A DNA stretch of 64,000 nt, from contig CM046880.1 in the NCBI GenBank assembly GCA_025667525.1, positions 594,121,895 through 594,185,894 on the forward strand. Reading direction: 5' to 3'. The notes under the pieces were generated by a model. The model saw only the letters and a list, made by a program, of their open reading frames with translations, was not told the origin of the DNA and did no database searches. Made by a program: the position numbers and the translations under genes. This DNA is from Glebionis coronaria. Lineage: Eukaryota; Streptophyta; Magnoliopsida; Asterales; Asteraceae. Below are positions 11,081 to 23,213 of this stretch, in pieces; position 1 is the stretch's first letter; each line of letters starts with the position of its first letter.

Positions 11081-11961
11081 TGTTGGTCCCTTGTAATTAG
11101 TACTATACTTAAGAATACTAAGTATAGTCTTAACCCATGGTTAAGTAATGCAATAAACTTAATACAAGTAAAGTAAATGGCACAAAGGTTTTTCAACGTT
11201 TAACTCTTAGCTTTATTAAAGAATTATACCATATTGTCTACGAATCTACAATAGGGATTGACTAGAGAATGTGTGGTTTTGTGATCTCCTCACTAACAAG
11301 GTAGTCCAATCCTAACGATTGCTAAGCTTGACGATTTTATCAACAAGAGTTTAGAACTCAAATGTTTGATCGTATTTAGAGGAGAGAAAACTTTGTTTGT
11401 GAATGTCTAAAGCATTTAGTGCACAAACTTATTTTCTCTCCTTTTACAAGCATCCTATTTATAGAAGAAAAGTTGGGTAGAAGACAATAATTGCCCATGT
11501 GCAATTCTTGTCTTATTGGTATAGTGTAGTATCTTGTCTTACCCTATTCTAAGTAGTAAGACGTAAGTCCTTTACACTTGTCAGTACCCCATCTATCCCA
11601 AAAGGGTAAGTTACGCTAATTGTGTGATGTACTTCATCTTGTCACAATTCAACTTATCCCGCCTTTACTTCAGTCTTGGAGAATGCTTGTTTTCCTTAGG
11701 GATATCGTATGGGGTTCAGTGAGTCTATTGCCACAACTCACTGAACCCATCACTTTCTTCTTCGTCATAAAAGTCATTCATTGAGCTTTGCCTCTCTGAA
11801 TGCTCGAGTCTTTCTTTTAGACTCAGTCTAGGAACTCGAAGGCAACTCATTGAGTGATTGTTCACTTAGTGACTTCGTTATGTTCAAGGTTAATACTTCA
11901 CTTAGGCTGATTGTTATTCAAATCTATCAGAAAGGTCATTAGGTACTGAATTGACCTAACA
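11081..11961 (-). repeat. Copia 3' LTR (881 bp)
   Basis: Pairs with 23214-24094 at the same length. The minus strand carries TATAAATA at 11456-11463, matching the same site in the other LTR, the likely U3 promoter box. Confidence 0.93.
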
Positions 11962-11974
11962 ATCTCCCCTATTT
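11962..11974 (-). other. Polypurine tract of the copia element
   Basis: Directly inside the 3' LTR the minus strand reads AAATAGGGGAGAT, a purine-rich run in the position where plus-strand DNA synthesis is primed. Confidence 0.7.
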
Positions 11975-12153
11975 GAATATAAAATTTTCCTAAGTGAAAT
12001 TGTTATAAGTGAGCAAAGAGGCTTCTTCTTATTACAAACTATTCTATTGATGAAAAGACTTGATATAACAAAGTACTTCATTTTCATTCATCATTACACA
12101 AGACTGAATAGTCTGATACAAGAAACATAAATAAAACAAAAGATTACAATTAT

Positions 12154-15100
12154 TCAGGAGTCCATTGCTTCCCTCTTCACCCATGATGACTTTAACACCT
12201 TTTCTTTATCAGGCCTCCTAGCAATTATCTCCCTGAGCTTCTCAGCAAATCTTTTATTCTCATCAGTCTGAACTTGTCCAGCCATCACAAGAAAGATGAG
12301 AACACTCTTAGTAGTGCATTTCTTTATGTCACTTATTCTTTGAAAAGCTTGATCCTCAAATACATCAATGAAGAAGATACCTGACTCAGGTTCTTCTATA
12401 ACCATGTTGTTCACAAAGGGGATATTTTCAGGGAGGGTGCGATTGCAGTCTAACCCAGGGATCTTAGTGTCAGCTTCAAGCTCAAATCTTTTTCTCTTTC
12501 TTCCCCGAGTTTTGGTAGGATCCTGTTCAGTTAAAGGAAGATCTTCAGTGATTCCTAATTGTTCCTTGATCTGATTCAACCTCTCATATCTCTTACTGAG
12601 AGAGTTGAGTATCTCAGGGACACATTTGTTCGTTTTGGCCCTGAAGATCCTTCCCATTTCGTCCCACTCACTGAGACAGAAATCACCAAATGAAAGTTTC
12701 TTCATAACTTCAAAATTCCGTTCATCATTGTTTCTGTAGACAGATACTGAGACCGGTGTAGTATGAGGAATGATTTGAAGGTTAGTGATTGGTTCAGGCT
12801 TTCTTTTTTGGGTGACGACTTTGGTGTATTGGTCATACAGTTTCTTAAGTTGGTTGGTTATTTGTTGTTGCTTCAAGACCATTTCATCCTGAATGGCCTT
12901 GGGTTCTTCCTCCTGCTTTTAGATGAACTCTTCTCCCCTTTTCTTGCTTAACAAGGCCTCAGGGTTACCACCCACTTCTTTCTCAAACTCAGTGGATACC
13001 CTCAAGATCTCAGCCTTTGTTGCTTCACTAGCCTTAGCCGACTCCATTCTATCTAAGTACACTTGGATTTGATCAGGAGTCATCTTGTACATTTTTCCAT
13101 TAATCTCATATGGTACCAAGACAATGACATCAGGATCAGGCCTTCTTTCTCTTGAAGCTTTTACAAGCTTCTTTGGTGGAGGTGTTAGGGTTTCATCAGC
13201 AATGCCTTTGCCCCTATATAAATTAGATACTAAGGGCTCAGGGTTGGGAGGAAATGAGTTTAAGGGTTGGGGTTGTGCTAGTTCTTCCTGCTCCCCCTCA
13301 GTGTGAGAATGAGGTTCAGTCCAAGTTAGCATCATTGGTGGCACATTCTCCCCCTCAAAAGTTGAAGGATCAGCCTGACTAATCCCAACTTTTGCCCTAT
13401 GTGAGGGTCCTGAGGTGGTGGAGGATCCTTTTAAAGCCTAAAACATCTCAGTCACCATTTCCTTCATGGACTGAGTGTCAACTTTGATAGCTTTAACATC
13501 CAACTGAATTAGGGATTGAGTGTTTTCTATAGTGGTAATCCTTGTCCTGAGTCTAGGAATATCATCCCCTTTCAAGGACTTAGAGATGTCTGAGAGATTG
13601 GAGGCATTAGCCATGTAACCTTATGCAGCCCTTGACAATCTGAACTCTGCCTCAGCATCTATATGAACATCCTCATAGATGGCATCACATTTCCCTTCAC
13701 CATATCCAAGTCAGACCTGAGAGAGTCTAACCTGGTGAAAACCTCAGTGAGCATGTCCTCCTTCAGTAACTCAAGTAATTGACCAACTCTGGAAATGGAC
13801 TCAGTAGTACTAGTGATCAGTCCATCCATAGTTATCTTCAAGGACACATTTGCTTCAACAGTAGGAAGAGCATGGTTGAGGAAGTTGATGAGCTTCTTCT
13901 CTTGATTTTCATGACTATTGTTAACATAACTGATGAATTCCATTTGGTTGTCCACCTGAATTCTCATCTCTTCCTCAACCAGGTCAAATCTATCACAATA
14001 TGTTCTGAACTCATCAAGGAGTTCATCAGCCTTTGAAGCCAAGTGTTCATGAACTTGAGTGACTTCAGCTTTCAAGGTTGTGGAAGCATGAGTTAATACA
14101 TCCTTGAGGGTTGCATTCAAAACCTTCTCAATGACAGGCTTGATGTCATCAAAAGTTTCATGCAGAACCACAGTCTGAGTCCCCAATGAAGTGGTGTCAA
14201 GTTTTGCCACTTGGGAGGGCTTTTTCGGTGCCTCAGGGGAGGGCTCTTTTTATTCGGATGCCTCATGGGAGGGCTTTTGTTGAGCCTCAGGGGAGGGCGG
14301 TATGTCCGCGAACAATGGTGGGGACTGTGGATTCTTGTCTGATTGAGGAGGAGCCTGAGTTTCAGGTTCATCCCCAGCCTCAATCATATCATCGTCGTCA
14401 CTGAAACCTGGGAGTAACTCGTCAGGCTCCTCGAGTAGATTTACAAAATCTCTAAAGTTCAGTGAACCCTTAGGTTTGTCCAGCTCCCCTTCAAAAGAAG
14501 GTTTGCCATGGTCATCGCCACTCCCTGCCCCAAATCCTGAGGCTTGGGATTTAGCCAACTGATACTCAGGGGCAGTTTGTGATTGATTAGTTGTGGAGGT
14601 GAGATCCCTATCAGCGGGGTGTTTTACCCGTGGGCGTCCCTCTGAGTCTTTGGGATCAATAGTGGTTCCCTCAGGCAAAGACTTTTGTTTTAGTGTGCCT
14701 TCATCGGGAGTTGTGGAAGTGAGATTCCTATCAGCGGGGTGTTTTACCCGCGGGCGTCCCTCTAAGTCTAAGGAATTAAGTTTTGGGTCCTTAGACAAAG
14801 ACTTTTGAGCTAGTGTGCCTTCATTGGACTTGGTGGAAGTGATAGGCCTATCAGCGAGGTGTGTCACCCGTGGGCGTCTCTCTGAGTCTTTGGCCTTAGT
14901 TTTGACCTCAGGCAAAGGTTGTGATTTACGAATGCCCCCATCGGTCTGAGTGGAAGGCAGTCCCGTAGGAGAAGGTTGTTTGTTTCCTTCCCCATCAAGA
15001 GGACCAGTATTTTGGCCCGTCGACCCTGACTGTGATGTATAGAGCCTCCCGAAAGCTCTTTCCCTTGGGGTAGATGAAGCTTGGTCTGAACAAGGGTAGT

Positions 15101-16103
15101 ATTTTTAGCCTTGGCCTTTTTGGGTTGTGCCTCGGAAGCCTCAGGGCCCTGTGTCTTTGTTGGTTTTGCCTTTCGCACAGTCTGAGTCTTCTTGTTCCCC
15201 TTCTTTGGTAAGAAAGGAATTGGAGACACGGATGATTCACGACTGATCACCTCAGTCATTTGAGCCGTCAATGCAATGGGATTGACTTCAGATAGGTTCT
15301 TTGAAAAGTTTGTGGAACTCAGGATGGGAGTAGAAAAAACATTGAATTTTTCCTGAGTGTAAAGGGAACCCAGTAACCGTTCTAAGGCGCATGATATGAA
15401 TCTTGGGTAAGAAACATACTTTTGCCTAGACTCCTTCAGGAGCCTTGTTACGAGATCATTATAAACGATCTCTCCTATGTCAATCTTCAGTCCATTAATG
15501 AGACTGTAGATTAGCATCTGCTGAGTAGAATTAACTTGCTCAGTAGAAGAGTAGTTCCCACCAATCACCTGAATCACAAAAGTGACCAGGATCCTCCAAG
15601 CCATGGGGAAAGCAGTTTTGATCAATGGGGTTTTAGTCACAAGTAACTCAGGGACCCCGATTTATTTTGGTCCTTTTTTAACTGACTCCATGTCAGGATG
15701 TGTAACATACTTTCCATTGTTATAATCAAGTCCATTGGTTTGACAAAATGTTTTGAAGTCTAAAATCAATGGTGTCTTCCCATTGTTTACAGTGAACATG
15801 ATGACACAGTTCTTATGTGACTTGATCTCAGACCCTTGAGATCCTTCAGACCTTTGGGTAGTGGGGGTTACAACCACAGCCGTATACCAGAACTCCCTGA
15901 TATTCATGGTAGAATAATGAGGTGGTTTTTGTAAAAGCATCAACCCAATCACAGTTTTTCAAGAATTTGCAAATTGGTTTGTAGGCTGATACACTACTAG
16001 GGCAATTGAAATTTCCCTCATAGTTGTTTCCTACAAAATGGACACCCTCATTGGTGAGATGCTCAGCCTGAGGGGCATATTTGATAGATTTGGACATTGC
16101 CAT
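12154..16103 (-). pseudogene. Accessory ORF of the copia element (post-RNase H), broken
   Basis: About 4 kb between RNase H and the polypurine tract has long protein-like stretches on the element strand, with multiple frame changes. From the amino end: MAMSKSIKYAPQ (start 16103); a globular part with NIREFWYTAVV, a stop at about 15662-15664, then TAFPMAWRILVTFVIQ and VSYPRFISCALERLLG (to about 15350); a Lys/Pro-rich linker; three 40-residue repeats (14593-14915); an acidic segment; a Pro/Ser-rich stretch (PSPEAPKKPS); a coiled-coil region (13659-14210); and a carboxy-terminal domain with RGRKRKRFELE and FVNNMVIEEPESGIFFIDVF, ending at 12154. No signal peptide or clear membrane segment is seen, so it is not an obvious envelope protein. 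I recall similar proteins annotated as hypothetical in Asteraceae. The function is unknown. Confidence 0.75.
14593..14915 (-). repeat. Three 120-bp tandem repeats inside the accessory ORF
   Basis: GTGGAGGTGAGATCC-like starts recur at 14593, 14713 and 14833, an exact 120-bp period. In protein the unit is 40 residues with the core GRPRVKHPADR, then LTST and EGTL.QKSL. Preservation of a codon-multiple period suggests expansion while the frame was still translated. Confidence 0.85.
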
Positions 16104-16892
16104 TAAAGTTAGCTTTTGAAGATTTGAAAAAGGACAATGGCAATTTGTGGAAATCAAATCAAGACTTGTTTCTTGTTATAATTCAACAAGACTCACCAAG
16201 TGACCTAATGCAAACTTTTGCCTTATAAAAAAGATCAAGAGTTATAAACAAAAGGTAACTTTGGTTGTTTGTGCTATATAACAATAAAACAAGTGATCAA
16301 TGTGATTGCCTCCTTTTTTACAAGAAACTTTTTCGGGAAACACGTTTGAACACACACAATTTTTCTTTGAGAGAAAAATTGGCAGAGTAAGATTGCAAGT
16401 TCTTTGTGTGTGTGTTTGTTTTGATTTAGGGGTATTTATAGGCTCGGATGTGAACAAGAGTTTTATTTTTTATAATTTCTTTTCACATCCGCATTAAATG
16501 AAAGCGTACAAGTGGTCCCCCTATTTTCTTGGCAATTGTTCCGTTACTGCAGAGATAACGCTTTTTGCAGAGATGACGTGGAGTCACGTGCATTTGAAAG
16601 GACGTTTTTATAACGGATTTTGCTAGAAAAAGGGTAAGCATTTAATGCTTAGTGGGATACTTGACATGGGTGACCCCTTGACTGGTTTATAACAATTTAT
16701 TGAAGGAATATATGTTCCTTATTTAATATTGTGACTCATCAACCTAGGACATTAAGTAACTAAATCCTTAGAGCATTTAGTTACATCATTTAATGTACCT
16801 CAGTGTCAAGGGGAAGACGATAAGAGATATTTACTCAGAGAGAGGATCAAGAATATACATTATACTGAATCCATTGTCATCAGGGAGCCTGA

Positions 16893-19800
16893 TTAATCAA
16901 TATTCAACATACCAATTTCAACTTTCAGTCTAGTGAACATTGGTTCATCCAAAGGTATGGTAAATATATCAGCTAGCTGATATTCAGTGGGGATGAAATG
17001 TAATTCAATATCTCTTTTTAAGATGTGGTCCCTGAGGAAATGATACCTTATGTCTATGTGTTTAGTCCTTAAATGTAGGACTGAATTATTTGAAATGGCA
17101 ATTGCACTGGTGTTGTCACAAAAGATAGGGACTACTTTGTATTCCACATTATAGTCCCTGAGTTGACTTTTCATCCGAAGGATGTTTGCACAACAACGAG
17201 CAGCTGCCACGTATTCAGCCTCAGCAGAGGACATTGCGACTGACTGCTGTTTCTTTGCACTCCAACATACTAGCTTGCCACCTAGGAATTGACATGCACC
17301 TGAGGTACTTTTTCTGTCCATATTGCAGCCAACATAGTCTGAGTCTGAGTATCTTTTAAGATCGAAGCCTGAGCAACGAGGATATCATATACCTAGTGAA
17401 GGAGTACCCTTCAGGTACCTGAAGATTCGTTTAACAACAATAAGATGTGATTCTTTGGGATCGGCCTAATATCTTGCACATAAGATTGTTGAGAACTGAA
17501 TATCTGGCCTGGTTGTAGTTAGGTACATTAATGATCCAATCATTCCCCTGAATAAGGTTTGACTGACTGATTTACCAATAAGATCAGGACCTAAGTTGTT
17601 GGGGGGAACCATGGGAGTCTTTACTGAAGCAGACTCAGAGATATCATATTTCTTAAGTACATCTCTGGTGTATTTTTCTTGACAGACTAAGATCCCTTTG
17701 TCCCCCTATTTGAATTGTAGTCCAAGAAAATATGTTAATTCACCCATCATACTCATTTCAAATTTCTTTGTCATAAGTTTTTCAAACTTTCTACAAAGAT
17801 TATAGTTAGTAGATCCGAATATGATGTCATCAACATATATCTGAACTAGTAGAACATCCTCCTTGGTTCTGAAGATAAACAAGGTGTTGTCTATCTTCCC
17901 CTGACAAATTTTTTCATTATCAGGAATGTAGAGAGAGTTTCATACCATGCCCTTGGTGCTTGTTTCAGTCCATAAAGAGCTTTATGAAGTTTACAAACAT
18001 GGTTTGGGAACTCAGAACTCTCAAAACCAAGAGGCTGAGTAACATAAACTTCTTCAGTGATCTTTCCATTCAGGAAGGCACTTTTTACATCCATTTAGAA
18101 AACTTTAAAGTTCATGTAAGTAGCATAGGCAAGGAAGATCTCGATGGCTTCCATTCTTGCTACAGGGGTGAAGGTTTCCTCATAGTCGATCCCTTCAAGT
18201 TGACCATACCTCTTAACAACAAGCCTAACTTTGTTTTTAATGACAATTCCATCTTCATCAATCTTGTTTTTAAATACCCATTTTTTACCAAGAGCTGATT
18301 TCCCTTTAGGGAGAGGAACAAGTTTCCATACTTTGTTCCTAAGGAATTGGTTGAGCTCTTCTTGCATGGCCTCAACCCACCCTGGATGTGTCAGGGCCTC
18401 TGAAACCTTTTTTGGTTCAATTTCAGAGAGAAAATCTACAAACAGACATTCATGGGCTGAGGGCAACAGAGAGTTTAGCAGCCTGACTGCGTGTGAGCAT
18501 CCCCTTAAATACATCACCAATTATATTTACAAGCTCTGTATGTTGTTGTCTTGACCATCTGTCCTGAGGACTTAGATTAGATCTTGTTGATAGTTGATGA
18601 TTATCAGGGACTAGAGATTTAGTACATGGTACTGGGACATCACCTCCTTCTGAAGGATTTTTATTAATAGAAGGATTGATATTTTCATCACTTGTCCCTT
18701 CAGTGTTCCCATGGATGGGTGAATCATTTGATTCTTCAGCTTGAGAAGTGATAACTTCAAGGACATGTTGAGGTGTGATTAGATTATCAATTGACCTATT
18801 GTGAGGTGATATATGAAAGGATATATCAGCATCAGTTTGATACTGCTTTGAGGGACAATGTTCATACTCATCAGGAGGATATCTTGATGAGTCATTGATC
18901 CCAATCTCTTCCATTGATTGATTTGTGAAGTTAATGGCATCCATACTTTCATCAAAGATGACATGAAATGACTCCTCAACTTGTTGTCTCCTTGTGTTAA
19001 AGACCCTGAAGGCTTTGGAGATAAAAGAGTATCCAAGAAAGTATCCATCACCAGCTTTGGCATCAAATTTACCAAGATGGTCCTTTTGATTGTAAATGAA
19101 CACAGGACATCCAAACATATGAAAGTAGTTGATATCTGGAATCCTTTCCCTGAATATTTCATAAGGAGTCTTATCATGTATTTTGAAAATAATATATATG
19201 TTCTGAGTATAGCAAGCTATTTTTACAGCCTCAGTCCAGAAGTGTTTTGAAAGATTGGATCCATTGAGCATGGTTCGAGCAGCTTCAATGAGAGTTCTAT
19301 TCTTCCTTTCAGCCACACCATTTTGTTCAGGTGTGTAAGGAGAAGAGAAGTTCTGAGAAATTCCTTTCTCATCACAAAGACTCTCAAGCTCTTGATTCCT
19401 GAATTATGTTCCATTATCAGTTCGTATTTGTTTAACTTTAGTATCATGTTGATTTTCTACTTGCCTGATAAAGGACATTATGAATTCAGGAGCTTGACTC
19501 TTCTTTTTCAAGAAGTATACCCAGGTGTATCTAGAGTATTCATCAACAATTACAAGGGTATATTTCTCATGATTTATAGACATTGGACTGACTGGTCCAA
19601 ATAAGTCCATATTAAGAAGATGAAGACACTTCCTGATAGAAAAGTTTTGTTTTGGCTTGAAAGAGGCTCTCTTGTGTTTTCCCTTTTCACAGGCTGAACA
19701 AGGTTTGTCTTTTGAATACACAAGAGATGGTAAGCCAAGAACTTTGTTTTGTTTTGCTAGTTTATTCATATCTTTGAAATTGAGATGTGACAGTCTCTTA

Positions 19801-20226
19801 TGCCAAAGCCAGTTGACAGAGTCTGAGGCTTTAGCAAAGAAACATGCTCCTGAATGTGTTATAGATGACATGTCTAGGACATATACATCATTTCTTCTTG
19901 GAGCAGTCAACACAAATTCTTTGTTAGCATTGAAGATTGTTCCTTGCTTATTATAAAACTGAACGATGTACTTAGCATCACACAGTTGGCGGATACCGAT
20001 GAGACTGTACTTCAGAACATTTACAAACGCCACTTTTGAGAAAACTATTCCACCATATTTAATTGAACCATATCCCTCAGTAACACAAGATGAGTTATCA
20101 CCGGATACTACCTTAGGACCTGGTTGCTCCACGTATTTGTGCAGATAACTTTTGACCCCTGTCATACTTCTTGAACACCCACTGTCTAAGTACCAGACAG
20201 GATCCTTGAAGTGTTTCTACACAAAT
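16893..20226 (-). pseudogene. Copia pol: protease, integrase, RT, RNase H, broken
   Basis: Protease active site is WYLDSGCSR (Asp codon 20184-20186). Integrase has the His-His-Cys-Cys zinc module (HKRLSHLN ... CSACEKGKH) and catalytic residues in LNMDLFGP, RTDNGT and VAERKNRT. RT shows MDVKSAFLNG, LYGLKQAPRAWY and YVDDI (17823-17837). RNase H has DRKSTSG, SSAEAEYVA and a RTKHIDIRYHF end at 16893. Lesions: a TAG just before the protease, TAA after RTDNGT (about 19404), TAA before MDVKSAF (18095-18097), and shifts near 19316, 18480 and 17900. The catalytic residues are mostly retained, so decay is through chain breaks rather than active-site loss. Confidence 0.92.
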
Positions 20227-20237
20227 AACGAGGTGGG

Positions 20238-21337
20238 TTAGTTTCTCTTGTGATCCCACTTTTTAGTAGGCTCTTTGGCTCGAAAAGCCTGACGTCTTTC
20301 ATCTCGTTTGAAGTACTCAAACTCAGCATGATCTGAGGTAGAATGAACATTGCTTCCACATGTTTTGCAGCTTAGTCCGACTGAGGATTCAGTACTTTGA
20401 GATGACTCAGCTACCATCCCCCTTCTGATCATGATTATCCTATTGTGTCCTGAGGTAGTGTGATCATTGCTTCCACAAATCTCGCACTCAGGGTAGTATA
20501 CATAATCATCAGGTCTATGATCAGGAATGCCACAATGTGTACATGGTGGGTAAGGCTTAGCCTTGGATTTTCTAGATTGTTGTGAGGTGGGCCCATAGTT
20601 GTAAGGCTGAGCATTGTATCTTTTAGCATTTCTAATAGAAGCTATGTGCATCTCATGATCTGCTGTCCTGTGATCTTTACTTTTACATTTCATGCAATAG
20701 AGAACTCTAAAGCAGTTGTCAGTGGTGTGATTTGTATAGTGACATAGCTCGTAGGAGGGTTTCTTGTTTTAACTTTCTTAGAAGACTCAGGTTCAGTTTT
20801 GTTACTTGTTGATGATTCAGGCTGTGAGGACACAGATGTTTCACCCTGAGTTTTAGAGGTTGAGTTCAACTTCTCTTCCATAAAAAGTTGGAACAATCTA
20901 CTTAACTCCTTTTGATTTACAATAGGAGTAGAGTTGATTGAGTGTATAGGAGTCCCTGAGGAAGATATAGGTTTGGTTGTTTTCTCAGTCACATTTCCTG
21001 ACTCAGTGTGACTCGGTATCACTTTTGAGTCAGGCTTTGTTTGTTCTATACAACCTAACCCAACTCTTCCTCTAGGTGAGTGTTCTTGATAAGACAATGG
21101 AATTAATTCAGAACATGGACTTGCCCCTTGAAGATTTTTCAAATGAGGTAGAGGAGTCTGAATGTCTTTAGCAACACTAGATGTTTCAGTGTTACTGAAT
21201 TTTTCAGTCTCTTCATTAAGACCAAGTTTTTCATTAATAGCTTGAGATTCAGGAATTAATATTTTTCCAGTATTAAAGTTAGGCAAAACACTCTCAGGAT
21301 TTGATCTCTCAACCCAGTCTTTCGACTTAGGAATCAT
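20238..21337 (-). pseudogene. Copia gag-pol linker with zinc-knuckle array
   Basis: A Ser/Thr/Glu-rich linker (20690-21337, stop or frame change near 20755) leads into a cluster of five CX2CX4HX4(C/H)-type knuckles at 20328-20753. The first has Tyr for its first Cys, the third has Tyr for its last ligand, and three end in His (for example CEICGSNDHTTSGH). The domain is Lys/Arg-rich towards its end (about 20240-20330). It probably binds RNA or DNA together with the separate gag knuckle. It ends at a TAA next to the protease. Confidence 0.8.
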
Positions 21338-23142
21338 TTCATGATCAAGCCCAACTGAGGCAGGGAGAAATTCTTTTCACTCATTTCCTTAGTAGGTGCC
21401 TTTTCAGTGAGTTGTCGTGCCCCAAGAATTTTCTTCTTTTGGGCAGGTATTTGACTGTTTATACACTGAGAAGCTAAGGTAGAGCTATTTGTCCATTTCT
21501 CATTGATGCGTTTTTCTTCCTTAAGTTGTTCTTGAAGAGCATGATTGATTTTAGTGAGTTTAGTGTTCTGGATTTGACAACTTACTTCTTCAAGTTTGGC
21601 TTGTTTTAAAATTAATAAATCTTCTCTACATTTGTTTAATTCAAAAACAAGTTTATTATATTTTGAAAGAAGGTTCAATCTCTGCTCTTCAACGAACGAT
21701 AGGTCAATGTTTATATACTTAAGGAATTTTTGCCAATCAGATTCTTCATCCATAGAGAGAAGCATGTTTACCTTTCTCATAGTGATGTCAACCCATTCTC
21801 CATTTCGAGCATGATTCTTTCCAACAGATAGTTCATCATCAGCTAGAGCCATTAACACTTGATACCTGACTTCCTCCTCTTCTGAGGACAAGTCTTCATC
21901 ATCCCAATTAAAGGTTTCAGCTACGAGCCCTTTGGCTTTGTTCTGAGCAAGCTTTTGAGTCTGAGCAACAGTAGGTTCAGCTTCCAAGAGTGCAAGTTTT
22001 TCTTTAACCTTTTTATACTCAGACCTATAGTCTTTCTCAATTTTCTTATTATTTTGAAAACTTTGGTTAATTGGAGAAGCCTGAATTAGTTTTGGTGTAA
22101 ACTTGGGTTGAAAATTGTCATTGCCTGATGAATAACTTTGATTTTTATAAGATGCCAATGTAGTTTTTGAAAGACAATATTTTGCAAAATGCCCAGTTTT
22201 ACCACATCGGTAGCAATCCACTCCTTCAGTGGATTGGTTACCAGCAAATCTAGTTCTTTTAATATAGCGTTTGGTATTTGTCAACATGGCCCTTTCATGA
22301 TATTCCATGTTTAGATCCCTTATGTATTCAGGACTAGATCTTTCATCCACCTCATCATATGAGGTTTCCTGAAAATCTTGAACAATTGCATTTGAGTAAA
22401 AAGATGTTGTAATGGGGCCATGATCAATTTGGGTAGGTTTGGCTGAGGTGTCTGTTATTAAGGCCTTCTTGGACTCAGGATATCTTCTATTTATTAGATT
22501 ATCTTCATAGATAAATCTCCCCATAAATGTCTGGAAGATCCTGAGTCTGTATGTGATTAGCATTTCTCAATCCTTGAGAAAAGCCAAGCCATTTTTCAGG
22601 GAGACTGTTCACAAAACCAACATTGATTTTATGCTTATACAGTTTCACCCCGTCATTCGTTAGCTTATTGAGCAAGGTCTTATACCTGGTGCAAGTCTGA
22701 GGAAGTGTTTCAGATGACTTGGCCCTGAAAGTGTTATATTATAACTTCAGGTCCATGATCCTATTTTCCTTAGTGTCGGATGGTCCTTCGAAACTATGAA
22801 CAAGATCTATCCAAGTCTCTTTGGCCGTCTCACACTTGATGACAGCCTCCATAATATCGTCAGGAAGACAAGATATTATGATGCTTTTGAGACGTTGGTC
22901 TTGATTGACCACTCTCCTTTCATCGTCAAACCATTGGTTTTCAGGTTTGTCATCACCAGTTGCTGTTTTTGGTTGGATGGACCATTCTTAATACAAGTTA
23001 TGTAATAAGGTTCCATTCCCATCAAATAACATAGCATTCTTTTCTTCCATTTGTTAAATCATTCAACTTCTAACTTAGGAACGTTAACAGAGTAACTCGC
23101 TCATTTTTTGTTAACAAGTTGGGGTACATTACTTTCAGCCAT
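21334..23142 (-). pseudogene. Copia gag, broken
   Basis: Capsid/nucleocapsid protein of the element. ATG at 23142 starts MAESNVPQLV, 58 nt after the primer site. The UBN2-type capsid region (about 22560-23100) is interrupted by TGA stops and shifts. From 22563 to 21334 a 409-residue frame stays open. It holds the canonical zinc knuckle CYRCGKTGHFAKYC (22174-22215), an acidic DDEDLSSEEEE segment, and then a long coiled coil (about residues 250-370) ending in IPAQKKKILGARQL. The coiled-coil tail makes this gag much longer than minimal copia gags. Confidence 0.9.
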
Positions 23143-23199
23143 AATGGATCAAGGTTTTAAAAACTTTGAGACGGTGGTTAAAAGTTTTATAATCCTACC

Positions 23200-23211
23200 G
23201 CTTTGATACCA
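23200..23211 (-). other. Primer binding site (tRNA-iMet), copia
   Basis: Minus strand TGGTATCAAAGC, two nucleotides inside the 5' LTR. It matches the usual plant initiator-tRNA-Met primer site TGGTATCAGAGC with one mismatch. Confidence 0.85.
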
Positions 23212-23213
23212 CT

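Noticed and set aside
12368..14808. Several plus-strand frames antisense to the copia accessory ORF
   Set aside because: They lie opposite a long region with protein-like frames on the element strand and have no motif of their own.
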